Positions 18,026 through 27,060 of a stretch of 64,000 nt of DNA are shown here, one piece after another. The stretch is taken from NCBI RefSeq assembly GCF_003967075.1, contig NZ_AP018664.1, forward strand, positions 558,001 to 622,000. The letters are read 5' to 3'. Numbering within the stretch: position 1 is the stretch's first letter; each line of letters starts with the position of its first letter. The stretch is from Sphingobium amiense. GTDB lineage: Bacteria; Pseudomonadota; Alphaproteobacteria; Sphingomonadales; Sphingomonadaceae. The translations under genes and the position numbers were made by a program. Under the pieces are notes generated by a model. That model made no database searches. It was given only the letters and a program-made list of their open reading frames with translations, and was not told the DNA's origin.

Positions 18026-18655
18026 TTACGCCGCGACCGGCTCGATCGCCGCGAGGAACTCGTCGATTGTCAGAATTTCATGGCCGAACGTCGGATAGGA
18101 AAGGTCGATGGCCGCCCGGTGAGCCTCCTCGGTGAACTCCGCGACGGCATCGGTCAGGAAGGTGACATGGAACCCTTCCTCGAGCGCATGCCGGCCTGCG
18201 CTCTCGACGCAGGTGTGCGAGGTCAGGCCAGCCAGAACCACCTTCTCGATCCCGGCTGCCTTCAGCTTCTCCAGCATGTCGGTGTTGATGAAGCTGTCAA
18301 AGGCGCGGTGTCGGCTGATGATCGTATCGCCCGGTTGCGGCGCGAACGCCTCGTAGAAGTCGGCGCCCCATTCTCCCTTCCAGAAGATCTTGTTGGCCAT
18401 GGCCCACTGCCAGCGCGGATGGAGATGCTGAACCTCCTCGAAGCTGTGCTCGTCGAGCCCGTGGGGCACGTAGAATATCTTGATCCCTGCTGCCCGGGCG
18501 CCGGCGATCAGTCGCGCCAGATGGGTCTTCAGGTCGGTCTTTGCGAGCATCGGCCCGATGCGTTCCGAAAGCTTCCCCTTTTCATCGAGGAAGTCGTTGA
18601 GAAGATCGACCAGCAGGAGCGCCGTATCGCTGGTTGAATAAGTCTCGGCAACCAT
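18026..18655 (-). CDS. Isochorismatase-like cysteine hydrolase
   Basis: Cysteine hydrolase of 209 residues with the isochorismatase/nicotinamidase fold. The catalytic Asp is in LLLVDLLNDFLDE and the Cys in VLAGLTSHTCVESAGRHALE. Family members cleave amides or vinyl ethers; substrate is unknown. The ATG at 18655 is favoured because AAAGGA lies seven bases upstream; an in-frame ATG at 18682 has none. It is the sixth gene of the emrB operon. Two more relatives occur at 27061-27678 and 58952-59578, but this copy is the more divergent one. Confidence 0.9.
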   Translation of the reverse strand: MVAETYSTSDTALLLVDLLNDFLDEKGKLSERIGPMLAKTDLKTHLARLIAGARAAGIKIFYVPHGLDEHSFEEVQHLHPRWQWAMANKIFWKGEWGADFYEAFAPQPGDTIISRHRAFDSFINTDMLEKLKAAGIEKVVLAGLTSHTCVESAGRHALEEGFHVTFLTDAVAEFTEEAHRAAIDLSYPTFGHEILTIDEFLAAIEPVAA

Positions 18656-18711
18656 TTCATTGTCCTTTCTTGGCAGAAACAAATTGTGGAAATTCGTCGT
18701 GCATGCGTGCT

Positions 18712-19695
18712 TCAGGGCCGCATGCTGAAAAACCTCTTTCCTTCCTCCGGCCGATCAAGTGTTCCCTCGATCGCCTCCCGGAAGTTCTCGAGCGAGAAGA
18801 ACCCGGCGACCGGAACACGCAGGTCCAAAATCGTCGAGACAGCTAATAATTGCTGGAGATAGACCCGATCGTCTGTCGTAGGCGGCTCGAAGAAGTAGCG
18901 ATAAACATAGTTCACGATTTCGATCAGGTTCATGAGAATGTCGAAATGGTGAAGCTCGTATGGAGCGCTGCTCAGCACGCCATTCACCACGATCCTCGAT
19001 CCGAGAGCCGAACTGCGAACAAGTTCCGGGAAAAGAGGGCCGCCGACGTGATCGATGACCCCGTTCAAACCCTTGCCGCTCGTAATTTCGAGAACGGCAT
19101 CCCGAATCCCGATAGGGGATGACGTCTCGATCACATGCTCTGACCCGTAGGAGAGCAGATCGATATCGGGCGTCTTCCGGCGGACCACGCTGATCACCTT
19201 GATGCCCCTTGATGCCGCATATTGCGCGGTCAGGATGCTCACGGTCGAATGGCCGGCGGTCAGCGCGAGGAAATCACCCGGCTTGGCGCGCGAACGCTCG
19301 AGCAGGTCCCACGCTGTGATCAGGTTCACGAGCTGCGCGCCGAGCTCCGGGTTCATCCCGCGCGGCAAAGGGATCAGCCATTCCTCCGGGACGACCGCAA
19401 ATTCCGACCAGGTGTCGAAATAGCTGAAGCCGACCTCGGTGCCCGGCTTGATCGTCACACCAGCACCGACACGCTCGACGACGCCGGCGCCGTGATTCCC
19501 GGCGATCTGCCCAGGAAGCGCAGGTTTCTTCGGTTCCGGATAGAGCGCTTCGACGAAGAGGAAGTCGCCTGGATTGATCGATGCCGTCGTCATTCTCACA
19601 AGGACCTCGCCGGGTCCCGGCGTAGGCACCTCGATCTCTCTCAAGCGAAGAACGTCGAGCGGCTTGCCGATTTCGTCTTGTACGAGTGCCTTCAT
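18712..19695 (-). CDS. MDR-family reductase, trans-2-enoyl-CoA reductase-like
   Basis: Medium-chain reductase of 327 residues without zinc ligands. The N-terminal domain (MKALVQDEIGKPLDVLRLRE) and INPGDFLFVEALYPEPKKPALPGQIAGNHGAGVVERVG resemble the enoyl reductase (MECR/ETR) branch. The nucleotide-binding turn is LALTAGHSTVSILTAQYAAS, unusual in lacking a clear GxxG. It would reduce enoyl thioesters or enones with NADPH. ATG at 19695 follows GGAAG by seven bases. It is between the unknown protein at 19757 and the cysteine hydrolase at 18026 in the efflux operon. Confidence 0.87.
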   Translation of the reverse strand: MKALVQDEIGKPLDVLRLREIEVPTPGPGEVLVRMTTASINPGDFLFVEALYPEPKKPALPGQIAGNHGAGVVERVGAGVTIKPGTEVGFSYFDTWSEFAVVPEEWLIPLPRGMNPELGAQLVNLITAWDLLERSRAKPGDFLALTAGHSTVSILTAQYAASRGIKVISVVRRKTPDIDLLSYGSEHVIETSSPIGIRDAVLEITSGKGLNGVIDHVGGPLFPELVRSSALGSRIVVNGVLSSAPYELHHFDILMNLIEIVNYVYRYFFEPPTTDDRVYLQQLLAVSTILDLRVPVAGFFSLENFREAIEGTLDRPEEGKRFFSMRP

Positions 19696-19756
19696 GTTCA
19701 CTTCCATTCTGGGGTGACGATCTGCCGGGGTTATGGCCGCCGCGCCGAAGCGGGTT

Positions 19757-20644
19757 TCAGACCGGGGAGAGTCGTCCGGCGAGCCAGAGCGCCAGATTGC
19801 GGGCATAAGCGTGGGTCGCCGCCAACGCGGTCGGGTGCTCCAGGATGCTGCTGCCGGGCGGCTCGCTCACGAAATCCGGCGCGCCCGAAGCAGGGTCCCA
19901 GTTGTAATCGGCGAAATGGTGGAAGGTCGACTGCGCGACCGCCCGGCCACCATGGGACGATGCCTCGAACGCTACCGCGACATTGAAGCGGTTGCCCGTG
20001 GTCTTGCTCGTTCCCGTCGCGATCACGCGCGCCGATCTGTCACCCGCCGGCGAAGCCACGGCGCCCTCATGCGGATGGGCCGGGAGGTAGCGAATGATGT
20101 CGCTGTTCGCACGCCCCCCGGAAAGGATGGGATGCACGGGTTCGCTCGGTTCGATCTCCTGAAAGTCGCCATTGAGGCCCGAGTGGAAATTGGGCCACAG
20201 AATCTCGGGGGTGCCTTTGTCGTCGGGCTCGGCGACCGGCCTTCCCGGGTCGACATTGTGCGTGTGAAAGAGATGAGCTGCGCCGACGCCGGGCAACGCG
20301 CAGATCGAGCACCCCAGGTCCATGTGATCACGCGTCAGCATCAGCCCGCCGCCGCGGCGGCGAAACCGGTCGATCCCCGCTCGGTCCGCGTCATCGAGAC
20401 CCTCGCCCGTATCAACGGCGAACAGCCACAGCTCGTCGAATGGAGAAGTGTCGAGCGTCGACAGGACAGGGTCGGCCGAGCCCAGCGGGTCGCGATCGCG
20501 CGCCGCCACCAGAAAGACCGGATCGCCATTCCGGTCGCGCTCGCCGGCAAGCAGGTCCGCCAGCCTCGAAAAGCGGCCGATGTGCCAGTCGTTCTCGGTC
20601 GGCACGATCGATGTCTGTAGAAGGATCCGGATGGGAGCGCTCAT
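19757..20644 (-). CDS. Unknown cytoplasmic protein, possibly ThuA/GATase-like fold
   Basis: Protein of 295 residues that I do not recognise with confidence. Its layout, with an early beta strand (IRILLQTSIVPTENDWHIGRFS), a strand-turn segment FDELWLFAVDTGEGLDDADRAGIDRFRRRGGGLMLTRD, then a late histidine-rich segment STFHHFADYNWD, recalls the ThuA-like class I glutamine amidotransferase fold, in which a flexible GGG turn precedes the active site. HTHN and NFHSGL could be metal or active-site histidines. The ATG overlaps the stop of the upstream TolC-type gene (TGATG), so it is coupled to the efflux genes. There is no signal peptide. Confidence 0.75.
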   Translation of the reverse strand: MSAPIRILLQTSIVPTENDWHIGRFSRLADLLAGERDRNGDPVFLVAARDRDPLGSADPVLSTLDTSPFDELWLFAVDTGEGLDDADRAGIDRFRRRGGGLMLTRDHMDLGCSICALPGVGAAHLFHTHNVDPGRPVAEPDDKGTPEILWPNFHSGLNGDFQEIEPSEPVHPILSGGRANSDIIRYLPAHPHEGAVASPAGDRSARVIATGTSKTTGNRFNVAVAFEASSHGGRAVAQSTFHHFADYNWDPASGAPDFVSEPPGSSILEHPTALAATHAYARNLALWLAGRLSPV

Positions 20645-22068
20645 CACTGTGTCCGTTCATTTGTTGCGATAGGGAAGGGCGGCTCGTCGGCCGGGCGCCA
20701 CCCGCCGCCCATCGCCTGGTAGAGTGTGACGACCGCATTCAGCCGGTCGGTCTCGACCTGAATCGCCACCAGTTGAGCTGCGAGCAGATTCCGCTGGGCG
20801 TCGATCTGGTCGAGATAGGGCGCATAGCCCTCGCGGTAGCGGTTGGTGGCATAGCGCAACGTCTCGGTGAGCGCCGCGACCTGGTTGTCGACAAGCTTCC
20901 GCTGCGCATCGAGCCGATCGACTGCGGCAAGGCTGTCCTCGACTTCCCGGAAAGCCGTCAGCACCGTGCGGCGATAAGCAAAAGCCGCCTGGTCGCGCCG
21001 TGCCGCTGCGGCACCGGCCTGCGAGCGTAAGCGTCCGCCGTCGAACAGCGGCGACAGAACGCTCCCGCCGAACGCGAACAGGCTGATCGGATTGGATAGC
21101 GCGGTCGACAGCCCCACGCCGCCGCTACCGGTAAGCGACACGTTCGGCAGCATCGCCGCACGCGCGCTATCGAGCGAATGATCGCTTGCGACCAGCGTCT
21201 CCTCGGCCGCAGCGATGTCGGGACGCCGCCGCAGAACGTCCGAGGGGAGGTCGCCCGGCACCACGGGCGTCGTCAGACCTTCAAGGCGCGCGCTTCGCGC
21301 GATCGCGCCCGGCGCATCGCCCACCAGGATACTCAGGGCATTCTCCTGCCGCGCGATCGCAAGCTCCGCGACCGGCACGAGTTGGGCGGCTGCATCATAT
21401 TCGCTCTGGGCCTGGGCCAGTTCCAGCTTCGAGGTGTAGCCGGCCCCGGCGCGGCGTTGGGCAAGCCGCAGCGCGTCGGCACGGGACGCGAGCGTCGCGC
21501 GGGTCGTGGCCAGGCGCGCATCCAGCCCAAGCAGGGAGATGTACGAGGATGCCGCGGTGCTTGCCACGGCCAGCATCACGGACGCCTTGGTGTCCGATGC
21601 CGCCAAAAGCGAGGCGCGTGCGCTGGCGGTGGCCGAGGCGAGGCGGCGAAACAGATCGAGGTCGTAGGAGATCGACGCCTGGGGTGTGCCGGCGAAGGCG
21701 TCGACGCCCTTTCCAAGCACGACCGTTCGCGACTCTCCGGTCCCGGCGCCGATGGTCGCGTTGGGCGTCTGCTGCGCTTGCGCGAGGCGTGCCAGCGCGC
21801 GCGCCTCTTCGACGCGCGATGCGGCGATCGCGATGTCGGTGTTGCGGGCGAGCGCCTGCTCGACCAGCTCGGTCAGTCGCGGATCGCCGAATCCGCGCCA
21901 CCAATCCGCTTCGATCGGGCCCGCCGGAGCCGCGGCGAAGCGCCAACCGGGAGGTGTGGCTGTGCGAGCTGCCGCCGGAATGGCCGGTCGCGTCCCGACA
22001 CAGCCTTGCAGGGCGGGTAACGCCATCAGGGCGGCCATCAGCCAGATCCGGACCATCGGGTCTGTCAC
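20644..22068 (-). CDS. TolC/NodT-family outer membrane efflux lipoprotein
   Basis: Outer membrane factor of 474 residues. A lipobox (ALQGC, Cys23) follows a hydrophobic signal, as in OprM/NodT-type channels. Two repeated outer-membrane efflux domains follow, with the typical helical segments QALARNTDIAIAASRVEEARAL and LPSDVLRRRPDIAAAEETLVASDHSL. It forms the exit duct of the tripartite pump with the HlyD/EmrA protein encoded just upstream (22065-23183, four-base overlap) and the EmrB-type MFS protein. Its stop overlaps the start of the unknown gene at 19757-20644. Confidence 0.94.
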   Translation of the reverse strand: MTDPMVRIWLMAALMALPALQGCVGTRPAIPAAARTATPPGWRFAAAPAGPIEADWWRGFGDPRLTELVEQALARNTDIAIAASRVEEARALARLAQAQQTPNATIGAGTGESRTVVLGKGVDAFAGTPQASISYDLDLFRRLASATASARASLLAASDTKASVMLAVASTAASSYISLLGLDARLATTRATLASRADALRLAQRRAGAGYTSKLELAQAQSEYDAAAQLVPVAELAIARQENALSILVGDAPGAIARSARLEGLTTPVVPGDLPSDVLRRRPDIAAAEETLVASDHSLDSARAAMLPNVSLTGSGGVGLSTALSNPISLFAFGGSVLSPLFDGGRLRSQAGAAAARRDQAAFAYRRTVLTAFREVEDSLAAVDRLDAQRKLVDNQVAALTETLRYATNRYREGYAPYLDQIDAQRNLLAAQLVAIQVETDRLNAVVTLYQAMGGGWRPADEPPFPIATNERTQ

Positions 22069-23183
22069 GGCCGGCGCGCGCCGGTGGTGTCGACATGGGC
22101 CTCGACAGACATGCCGGGCCGCAGCTTCTCGCCAAGAGGCTGACCGGGATCGACCGAGATTCTGACCGAGATGCGCTGCGCGACCTTGGTGAAGTTACCC
22201 GTCGCGTTGTCGGGCTTGAGAACCGTGAACTCGGAGCCCGCCGCCGGAGCGATGCGCTCGACATGGCCCCGCACCTTCGCGTCCTCCAGCGCATCGACGG
22301 TGAACCAGGCGGGCTGGCCCGGCGCCATGCGCGCCGTCTGCGCCTCCTTGAAGTTGGCCGTGACCCAGAGTCGGCGAGGCACCAGGAAGACAAGCTGCGT
22401 GCCGTTCGTCACATATTGACCTGCCCGCACGCCGACATCGCCGAGCCTTCCATCCTGCGGCGCACGGACCACAGTGTTCTCGAGATCGATTTCGGCCGCA
22501 TGGAGCGCGGCCATGGCCCCTTCGACGGCCGCCTTCAGGCTGCCCCGGTTTACATCGACCGACAACACGTCCTGGGTCGCGCTGTCGCGCGCGGCGATCG
22601 ATTGCGCCACGCCAGCCTCGGCCTGACGAAGCGCCGCGCGCGTCTGATCCACTTCGCGCACCGAAAGCGATCCGTCCCTGACCAGATCGTCCGCGCGCCG
22701 CTGATCGGCCTGGCCACGCAGTAGCTGCGCCTGCGCGTTGCGGACCGAGGCTTCGGCCGAGGCAAGCGCTGCCTTCTTCGATGCAAGGCTTTGCACGTTG
22801 TTCGCGAGGTTGGCGCGGGCGGCGTCGAGCGCTGCGCGCGCCTGCTCGACGTGCTGGCGATAGATACGATCGTCGATTTTGACGAGAATCTGGCCGCGCC
22901 GGACCACCTCATAGTCCTGCACGTAAACATGCCAGACATATCCGCTGACCTGCGGACTGATCACAGTCGTCTGTCCGCGCACATAGGCGTTGTCGGTACG
23001 CTGTACCGCGCTGTCGAACGGCGGCAGTCGCCAGGCTGCAAGGATCGCAAGCACGCCCACCAGCACGGCCGCGATCGATATCACGACGACCGTGCGGCTG
23101 TTCCGCACCGGCTGCCAGCCGGATGGGGCCGGCGGCGCGGGCGTCTGCGGCGAGGCCGTCTTGGCGAGGGCAGGAGTGGTCAT
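22065..23183 (-). CDS. emrA: HlyD-family membrane fusion protein, EmrA type
   Basis: Periplasmic adaptor of 372 residues. One N-terminal membrane anchor (VVVISIAAVLVGVLAILAAW, about 31-50) precedes a biotinyl-lipoyl-like half-domain (YVRGQTTVISPQVSGYVWHV), a long coiled-coil hairpin of about 110 residues rich in Ala and Gln, and the returning half (TVVRAPQDGRLGDVGVRAGQYV). It links the inner-membrane EmrB-like exporter (23180-24835) to the outer membrane channel (20644-22068). All three genes overlap by four bases, so the complete tripartite pump is in one translationally coupled set. Confidence 0.94.
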   Translation of the reverse strand: MTTPALAKTASPQTPAPPAPSGWQPVRNSRTVVVISIAAVLVGVLAILAAWRLPPFDSAVQRTDNAYVRGQTTVISPQVSGYVWHVYVQDYEVVRRGQILVKIDDRIYRQHVEQARAALDAARANLANNVQSLASKKAALASAEASVRNAQAQLLRGQADQRRADDLVRDGSLSVREVDQTRAALRQAEAGVAQSIAARDSATQDVLSVDVNRGSLKAAVEGAMAALHAAEIDLENTVVRAPQDGRLGDVGVRAGQYVTNGTQLVFLVPRRLWVTANFKEAQTARMAPGQPAWFTVDALEDAKVRGHVERIAPAAGSEFTVLKPDNATGNFTKVAQRISVRISVDPGQPLGEKLRPGMSVEAHVDTTGARRP

Positions 23184-24835
23184 GAGGAAAGTCCGGCAAG
23201 GGCCATCCGAGCCTGGCGGCGAGCGATCCGATGTCGCTGGTGCACAACAAGCATGAGGAAGACGGTTGTACCCGCCGCCATGATCGCGATCAGGCGGAAG
23301 ACGTCGTTATAGGCAAGCACGTTGGCCTCGATGGCGACCCGCTGCGAAAGCGCGGCAGCGCCTTCGGCGGTGCGCAGCGCCGGGTCGCTCAGCATCGGCG
23401 AATAGCGGGCGGCACCCTGCTGGATTGCGAGGGCTACCTGCGGGTCGGTCATCGTCAGATGCTCGACGATGTCGAACGAGTGCTGTTTCTCGGCATAGGA
23501 CTGGTAAGTGCTCAGCAGCGCCGTGCCGATCAGGCCACCCAGCGACTGCGTCGTCGCGAACAGGATGATGAAGCTGGTGAGCTTCTTGCCGCCATCCGCG
23601 ATAACCTGCGTCAACCCGACCAGGATCGCCGGACCGATGTACATGGTGGTCGAGAACGCGATCACCATCTGCGTGACGTAGAGTTGGGGCGGGCGCGTAA
23701 GGTTCGTCGCATGCGAGTCGATGAAGGCGGCCACCGCGACGAGACCGATCGCGAACGCGACCGGCTGGCTCAACCGGTCGGGACCGACGGCGAGGGCGCC
23801 GACGATGATGCCCGCGATCGCTGCGACGACGGTCAGCGCCGAGAAAAGGAAGAGCTGGTCGTTGGTGTAGCCGAGCGCGTAGAGCAGCCCGACCGTTCCA
23901 TAGGTCTGCTCCGAAAGGACGATCCGCGCCATGGTCCCGACCAGCAGGAGCCTTATGAAATAGGCACGGCCGAGCCAGCGCATGTCGATCATCGGATTGG
24001 CGCGATGATATTCGAGCAGAAACACCGCGCCAAAGAGCGGGATGCTCGCGGCCAGCGCCCAACCGATCCAGGCGCTGTCCATCCACCATTCGTACCGGCC
24101 CTGCGCCAGCACCGCGCTGATCAGGCCAACGAACAGCGTGAACAGGATCACCGTCGGAAGGTCGAGCCACTCGAAAGCCTGCTCGCGGGTCGCGGGCGGC
24201 AGGCGAACAAGGCCAATCAGCGCGAGCGAGACCAGCGATAGGCCGAACTCAAACAGATAGAGGGTCCGCCATTGGTCGAACCCAAGCAATTCGACCGAGA
24301 AAAGCCGTGCGATCGGGAATGCCAGCTGCGGGACCGACAGGCCGAGCGTGATCGCGCCGAGCCGGCGCGCCGCCGGGAGCGCCTGGACGAAATAGTTGAG
24401 GCTCAGCGTGGTCAGCGCGGACCCGGCGATCCCGCTGGCCGCGCGCACGGCGACCGCCGCCCAGAAGCCGCTCGAGAACAGATGAGCGAAGGCAAGCAGG
24501 CAGTAGAGCCCGAGGAAGATGAGCGTGAACGAGCGAAGGCCGAACTGTTGCCGGTACTTGATCAACACCATCCCGGTCGGCACGTTGGTCATCACATAGA
24601 CCGCAGGAAGCCAGGAAATTTCATCCTGATAGAGGCCGAGCGTCCCCTGGAGGTAGGTGAGGTTGACCGCGATCAGCGCCGTGCCGAAACCGCCGGTTAC
24701 CGCAATCAGGACGCCTATCAGGCCATAGAGCAATCTTCGCGCCGCGGGATGGTCGGGCGTCGCAGGCGCGCCGGGAAGGGGCGAGCGCTCATGGGGCGCG
24801 AACTCCCATTGCTGCTCCTGAAAGAAGCCGATCAC
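23180..24835 (-). CDS. emrB: MFS drug exporter, DHA2/EmrB type
   Basis: Fourteen-segment major facilitator of 551 residues, somewhat longer than E. coli EmrB because of a 35-residue hydrophilic N-terminus (MIGFFQEQQWEFAPHERS). Helix signatures include NLTYLQGTLGLYQDEISWLPAVYVMTNVP split over segments 1 and 2, and the late loop between segments 13 and 14 is large (about residues 425-500), as in this family. It is a proton-driven exporter of hydrophobic toxicants, working with EmrA and the TolC-type channel. It is the first gene of a seven-gene operon ending at 17128. Box A site 7 lies 117 nt upstream and a divergent TetR gene is beyond. Confidence 0.93.
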   Translation of the reverse strand: MIGFFQEQQWEFAPHERSPLPGAPATPDHPAARRLLYGLIGVLIAVTGGFGTALIAVNLTYLQGTLGLYQDEISWLPAVYVMTNVPTGMVLIKYRQQFGLRSFTLIFLGLYCLLAFAHLFSSGFWAAVAVRAASGIAGSALTTLSLNYFVQALPAARRLGAITLGLSVPQLAFPIARLFSVELLGFDQWRTLYLFEFGLSLVSLALIGLVRLPPATREQAFEWLDLPTVILFTLFVGLISAVLAQGRYEWWMDSAWIGWALAASIPLFGAVFLLEYHRANPMIDMRWLGRAYFIRLLLVGTMARIVLSEQTYGTVGLLYALGYTNDQLFLFSALTVVAAIAGIIVGALAVGPDRLSQPVAFAIGLVAVAAFIDSHATNLTRPPQLYVTQMVIAFSTTMYIGPAILVGLTQVIADGGKKLTSFIILFATTQSLGGLIGTALLSTYQSYAEKQHSFDIVEHLTMTDPQVALAIQQGAARYSPMLSDPALRTAEGAAALSQRVAIEANVLAYNDVFRLIAIMAAGTTVFLMLVVHQRHRIARRQARMALAGLSS

Positions 24836-24951
24836 GGCAGCACCACGGCACCAAGGGAATCAGCACGACCATCGGCCCCTAGGCCGGCTTTCGCCTGTAT
24901 GGGCGATATAGCGATCGTCTGCGATTCCATCACGCCACCATGTTTCATATT

Positions 24952-24967
24952 CCTGATGTTTATCAGG
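24952..24967. promoter_or_regulatory. Box A site 7, best palindrome of the set
   Basis: CCTGATGTTTATCAGG with perfect 6-bp arms CCTGAT/ATCAGG. It lies between the divergent emrB (start 24835) and tetR (start 25041), the classical place for a TetR operator. It is the basis for proposing this TetR as the box A regulator. Confidence 0.65.
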
Positions 24968-25040
24968 TATGACCTTGCATAATTGACCCTTACGGCGTAG
25001 GAGGTCACGGTAGCGATGAGCCTTGAGGAGATCGAAGTCA

Positions 25041-25613
25041 GTGCGTTACCCGGCTGCCGAAACCGCCGAGAAGCATCAACGCATACTGGATGAGGCGACC
25101 CGCCTGTTCCGTGACCGGGGCTTCGACGGCGTCAATATCTCCGAGATCATGAAGTCCGCCGGGCTGACCCACGGCTCCTTCTACAATCACTTCGAATCCA
25201 AGAACGATCTGGTCAGCGCCTGCATCGTGCATGGTGCGACGGCGTCGCTCGCCAACATGGATCTCGAACAGCCGACCGCCGCCGGCAAGAAGGCTTATGT
25301 CGACGAGTATCTGAGCGTCTCCCACAGGGACGATCCAGGCAGTGGATGCCTGATGTCCGCCCTCGCGTCCGAAGTGCGCCGCGAACCCTATGCCCAAGGG
25401 GCGATGACCCGTTTCGTGCACGCCTTCGTCGACAAGCTCTCGACGCGCTTTCCGTGGCAGAAGCCGCGTTCGGCCCGGCGCGACGCCATACGCGCAACTG
25501 CCGCGATGGTCGGCGGCCTGCTGCTCGCCCGAGCGGTTAACGACGAGGAATTTTCGCTCGAGATCCTGCGCGAAGTCGCGGATGGTCTGAAAGACGGGTT
25601 TCGCGAGTCCTGA
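25041..25613 (+). CDS. TetR-family repressor with NemR-like cysteine
   Basis: TetR regulator of 190 residues. The N-terminal HTH spans about 16-55 (FRDRGFDGVNISEIMKSAGL, THGSFYNHFESKNDLV). The ligand domain contains Cys103 in SGCLMSALASEV, which aligns with SGCLTVKLSAEV around Cys106 of E. coli NemR, a known sensor of electrophiles and hypochlorite. This suggests redox control, by inference. The start is a GTG at 25041 with GAGGAG ten bases before it; a TTG at 25023 is less likely. A 25-codon frame starting at 25016 after AGGAGG overlaps this start in another frame. It is divergent from the emrB operon and probably represses it. Confidence 0.88.
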   Translation: MRYPAAETAEKHQRILDEATRLFRDRGFDGVNISEIMKSAGLTHGSFYNHFESKNDLVSACIVHGATASLANMDLEQPTAAGKKAYVDEYLSVSHRDDPGSGCLMSALASEVRREPYAQGAMTRFVHAFVDKLSTRFPWQKPRSARRDAIRATAAMVGGLLLARAVNDEEFSLEILREVADGLKDGFRES

Positions 25614-25687
25614 TCTGCTGGCGATGCCCTGCGGCAAACGCAGACCGCCTCCGGCCTGCGTCGCCTCGGACAGGGCAACCCGATTCT

Positions 25688-26377
25688 TCATGCCACCGTC
25701 GTCACGGGTGTCCCGCCCGTAAGCAGATGCTGGAATTGTAGCGAATATTCGGAAGCCGACTGCTGGTTCTGGCCCGTGATCAATTGGCCATCGACCACTA
25801 CCTTGACGCCCTGGGGCTCGACGTGGACGAACTCGATGCCGGCCTGCTCCATGACAGGCTGCGGGAAGTTCGGGATGAAGCCAGGCCCGTAGATCGCCTC
25901 CGCCTCGATATCCTCCGCCAGGGTGAAGCCTGTCGCCGCCTTGCCAGCGACCCGGCTCACATTGTTGGCGAGCGCGATCGAGCCGTGGCAGATGGCGCCA
26001 ACGACCTTTCCGGCAGCCCAGAAATGCTCGAGAATCCGCTCGACGTCGGAGTTCGGGTAGAGATCGACCGCCGCGCCCGTGCCACCGGCCACATGGACAC
26101 CGTCGAATTCCTCGGGATCGACATCGGCGAGTGGCACCGTCTCGGTGAGACGCTTGCGCAGGGCCACACTGGACAGGAATCCCAGGCTGACCAGATCGTT
26201 CGCTTCGAACGAGCCGTCGAGGGTCGGATCGCTCAGTTTGTCCCAGACGATCGCGCCACCCTGCGGACTGGCGAAGGTCACCTCGTGGCCGCGCTCGCTG
26301 AAATGCCAGTAGGGACGGGTCACCTCGGCAAGCCAGGTGCCGAGTGGCGAACTCGTTATGATCATCAGGATCTTCAT
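25688..26377 (-). CDS. Hsp31-like DJ-1/PfpI family protein
   Basis: Protein of 229 residues closely similar to that at 1038-1802. The nucleophile cysteine lies in GAICHGSIALANN, HFSERGHEVTFASPQGG gives the conserved Glu region, and VDGQLITGQNQQSASEYS is the Hsp31-type C-terminal signature. The likely activity is glyoxalase III or protein deglycase. It is the last gene of a minus-strand operon: GST (28456), SDR (27714), cysteine hydrolase (27061), DUF4126 (26525), then this. The gap of 147 bases to DUF4126 may hold its own promoter, but no box A was seen there. Confidence 0.9.
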   Translation of the reverse strand: MKILMIITSSPLGTWLAEVTRPYWHFSERGHEVTFASPQGGAIVWDKLSDPTLDGSFEANDLVSLGFLSSVALRKRLTETVPLADVDPEEFDGVHVAGGTGAAVDLYPNSDVERILEHFWAAGKVVGAICHGSIALANNVSRVAGKAATGFTLAEDIEAEAIYGPGFIPNFPQPVMEQAGIEFVHVEPQGVKVVVDGQLITGQNQQSASEYSLQFQHLLTGGTPVTTVA

Positions 26378-26524
26378 GTCGGCTCTGCTTTCTAATCGGC
26401 TGTGCTGCCGGTCCCGCCCGAAGGAGTAGAGCGCGGCAGGTATTGACTGAAATTCGAAGTTATTGGTCGAGCCATCACCCGGATGGATTGCTGCTCGAAA
26501 GCTATGCTCGTTTCGTCCCGCGAT

Positions 26525-26998
26525 TTAGCTGCTGGCGCCCGCCACGCTTGCCACAATCGCGACGCCGGCGACGATCGCGATCACGTCCTCCACCAGCGCC
26601 GCCGGGAGATCCCGTCCGAAAGCTGCGGCAAGCACGCGCCGCGCCTGGGCACCGCCAACCGTGCCGATCGCTGCACCCACGATCCCGAGCACGCCGCCGA
26701 AAATCCAGTTTCCAGCACCGGCCGCCACGGCCGCGCCGCTGAGCGCGCCCGTGACGATACGCACGCCGAACTGGGGCGGAATCAGTCGGGACGGGGTCGC
26801 GGGAAGCTTGTCGTTTACGAGCTCCCCGACGGAAGCGATGCTGAACAGCCATGGGGTCCAGCGGTAGCCGAGGAACGCGAGCCAGTGGCCGGACAGCGTA
26901 ATCGCGCCGCGCGATGCAGCCCAGCTCACGATCGCCGGGGCGAGCACGGCCCTCAGGCCGGCAACGATTCCGATCAGGGTGGCTAGTAGGTAGATCAT
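26525..26998 (-). CDS. DUF4126 family membrane protein
   Basis: Hydrophobic protein of 157 residues with three or four membrane segments (LLATLIGIVAGLRAVLAPAIV, then IVTGALSGAAVAAGAGNWIFGG, then a C-terminal IIAIVAGVAIVASVAGA-like helix). The arrangement GLRA near the N-terminus, RWTPWLFSIASVGELVNDKLP and a Gly/Ala-rich glycine-zipper region is that of DUF4126. The function is unknown. It lies between the cysteine hydrolase at 27061 and the Hsp31-like gene at 25688 in the GST operon, so it may have a role in the same stress response. Confidence 0.8.
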   Translation of the reverse strand: MIYLLATLIGIVAGLRAVLAPAIVSWAASRGAITLSGHWLAFLGYRWTPWLFSIASVGELVNDKLPATPSRLIPPQFGVRIVTGALSGAAVAAGAGNWIFGGVLGIVGAAIGTVGGAQARRVLAAAFGRDLPAALVEDVIAIVAGVAIVASVAGASS

Positions 26999-27060
26999 CG
27001 AGCTATTCCCGAATTGTGCGTTGAGCCGAAAGGAGGAGGAGCGAAGACGCAGCGATGAGG

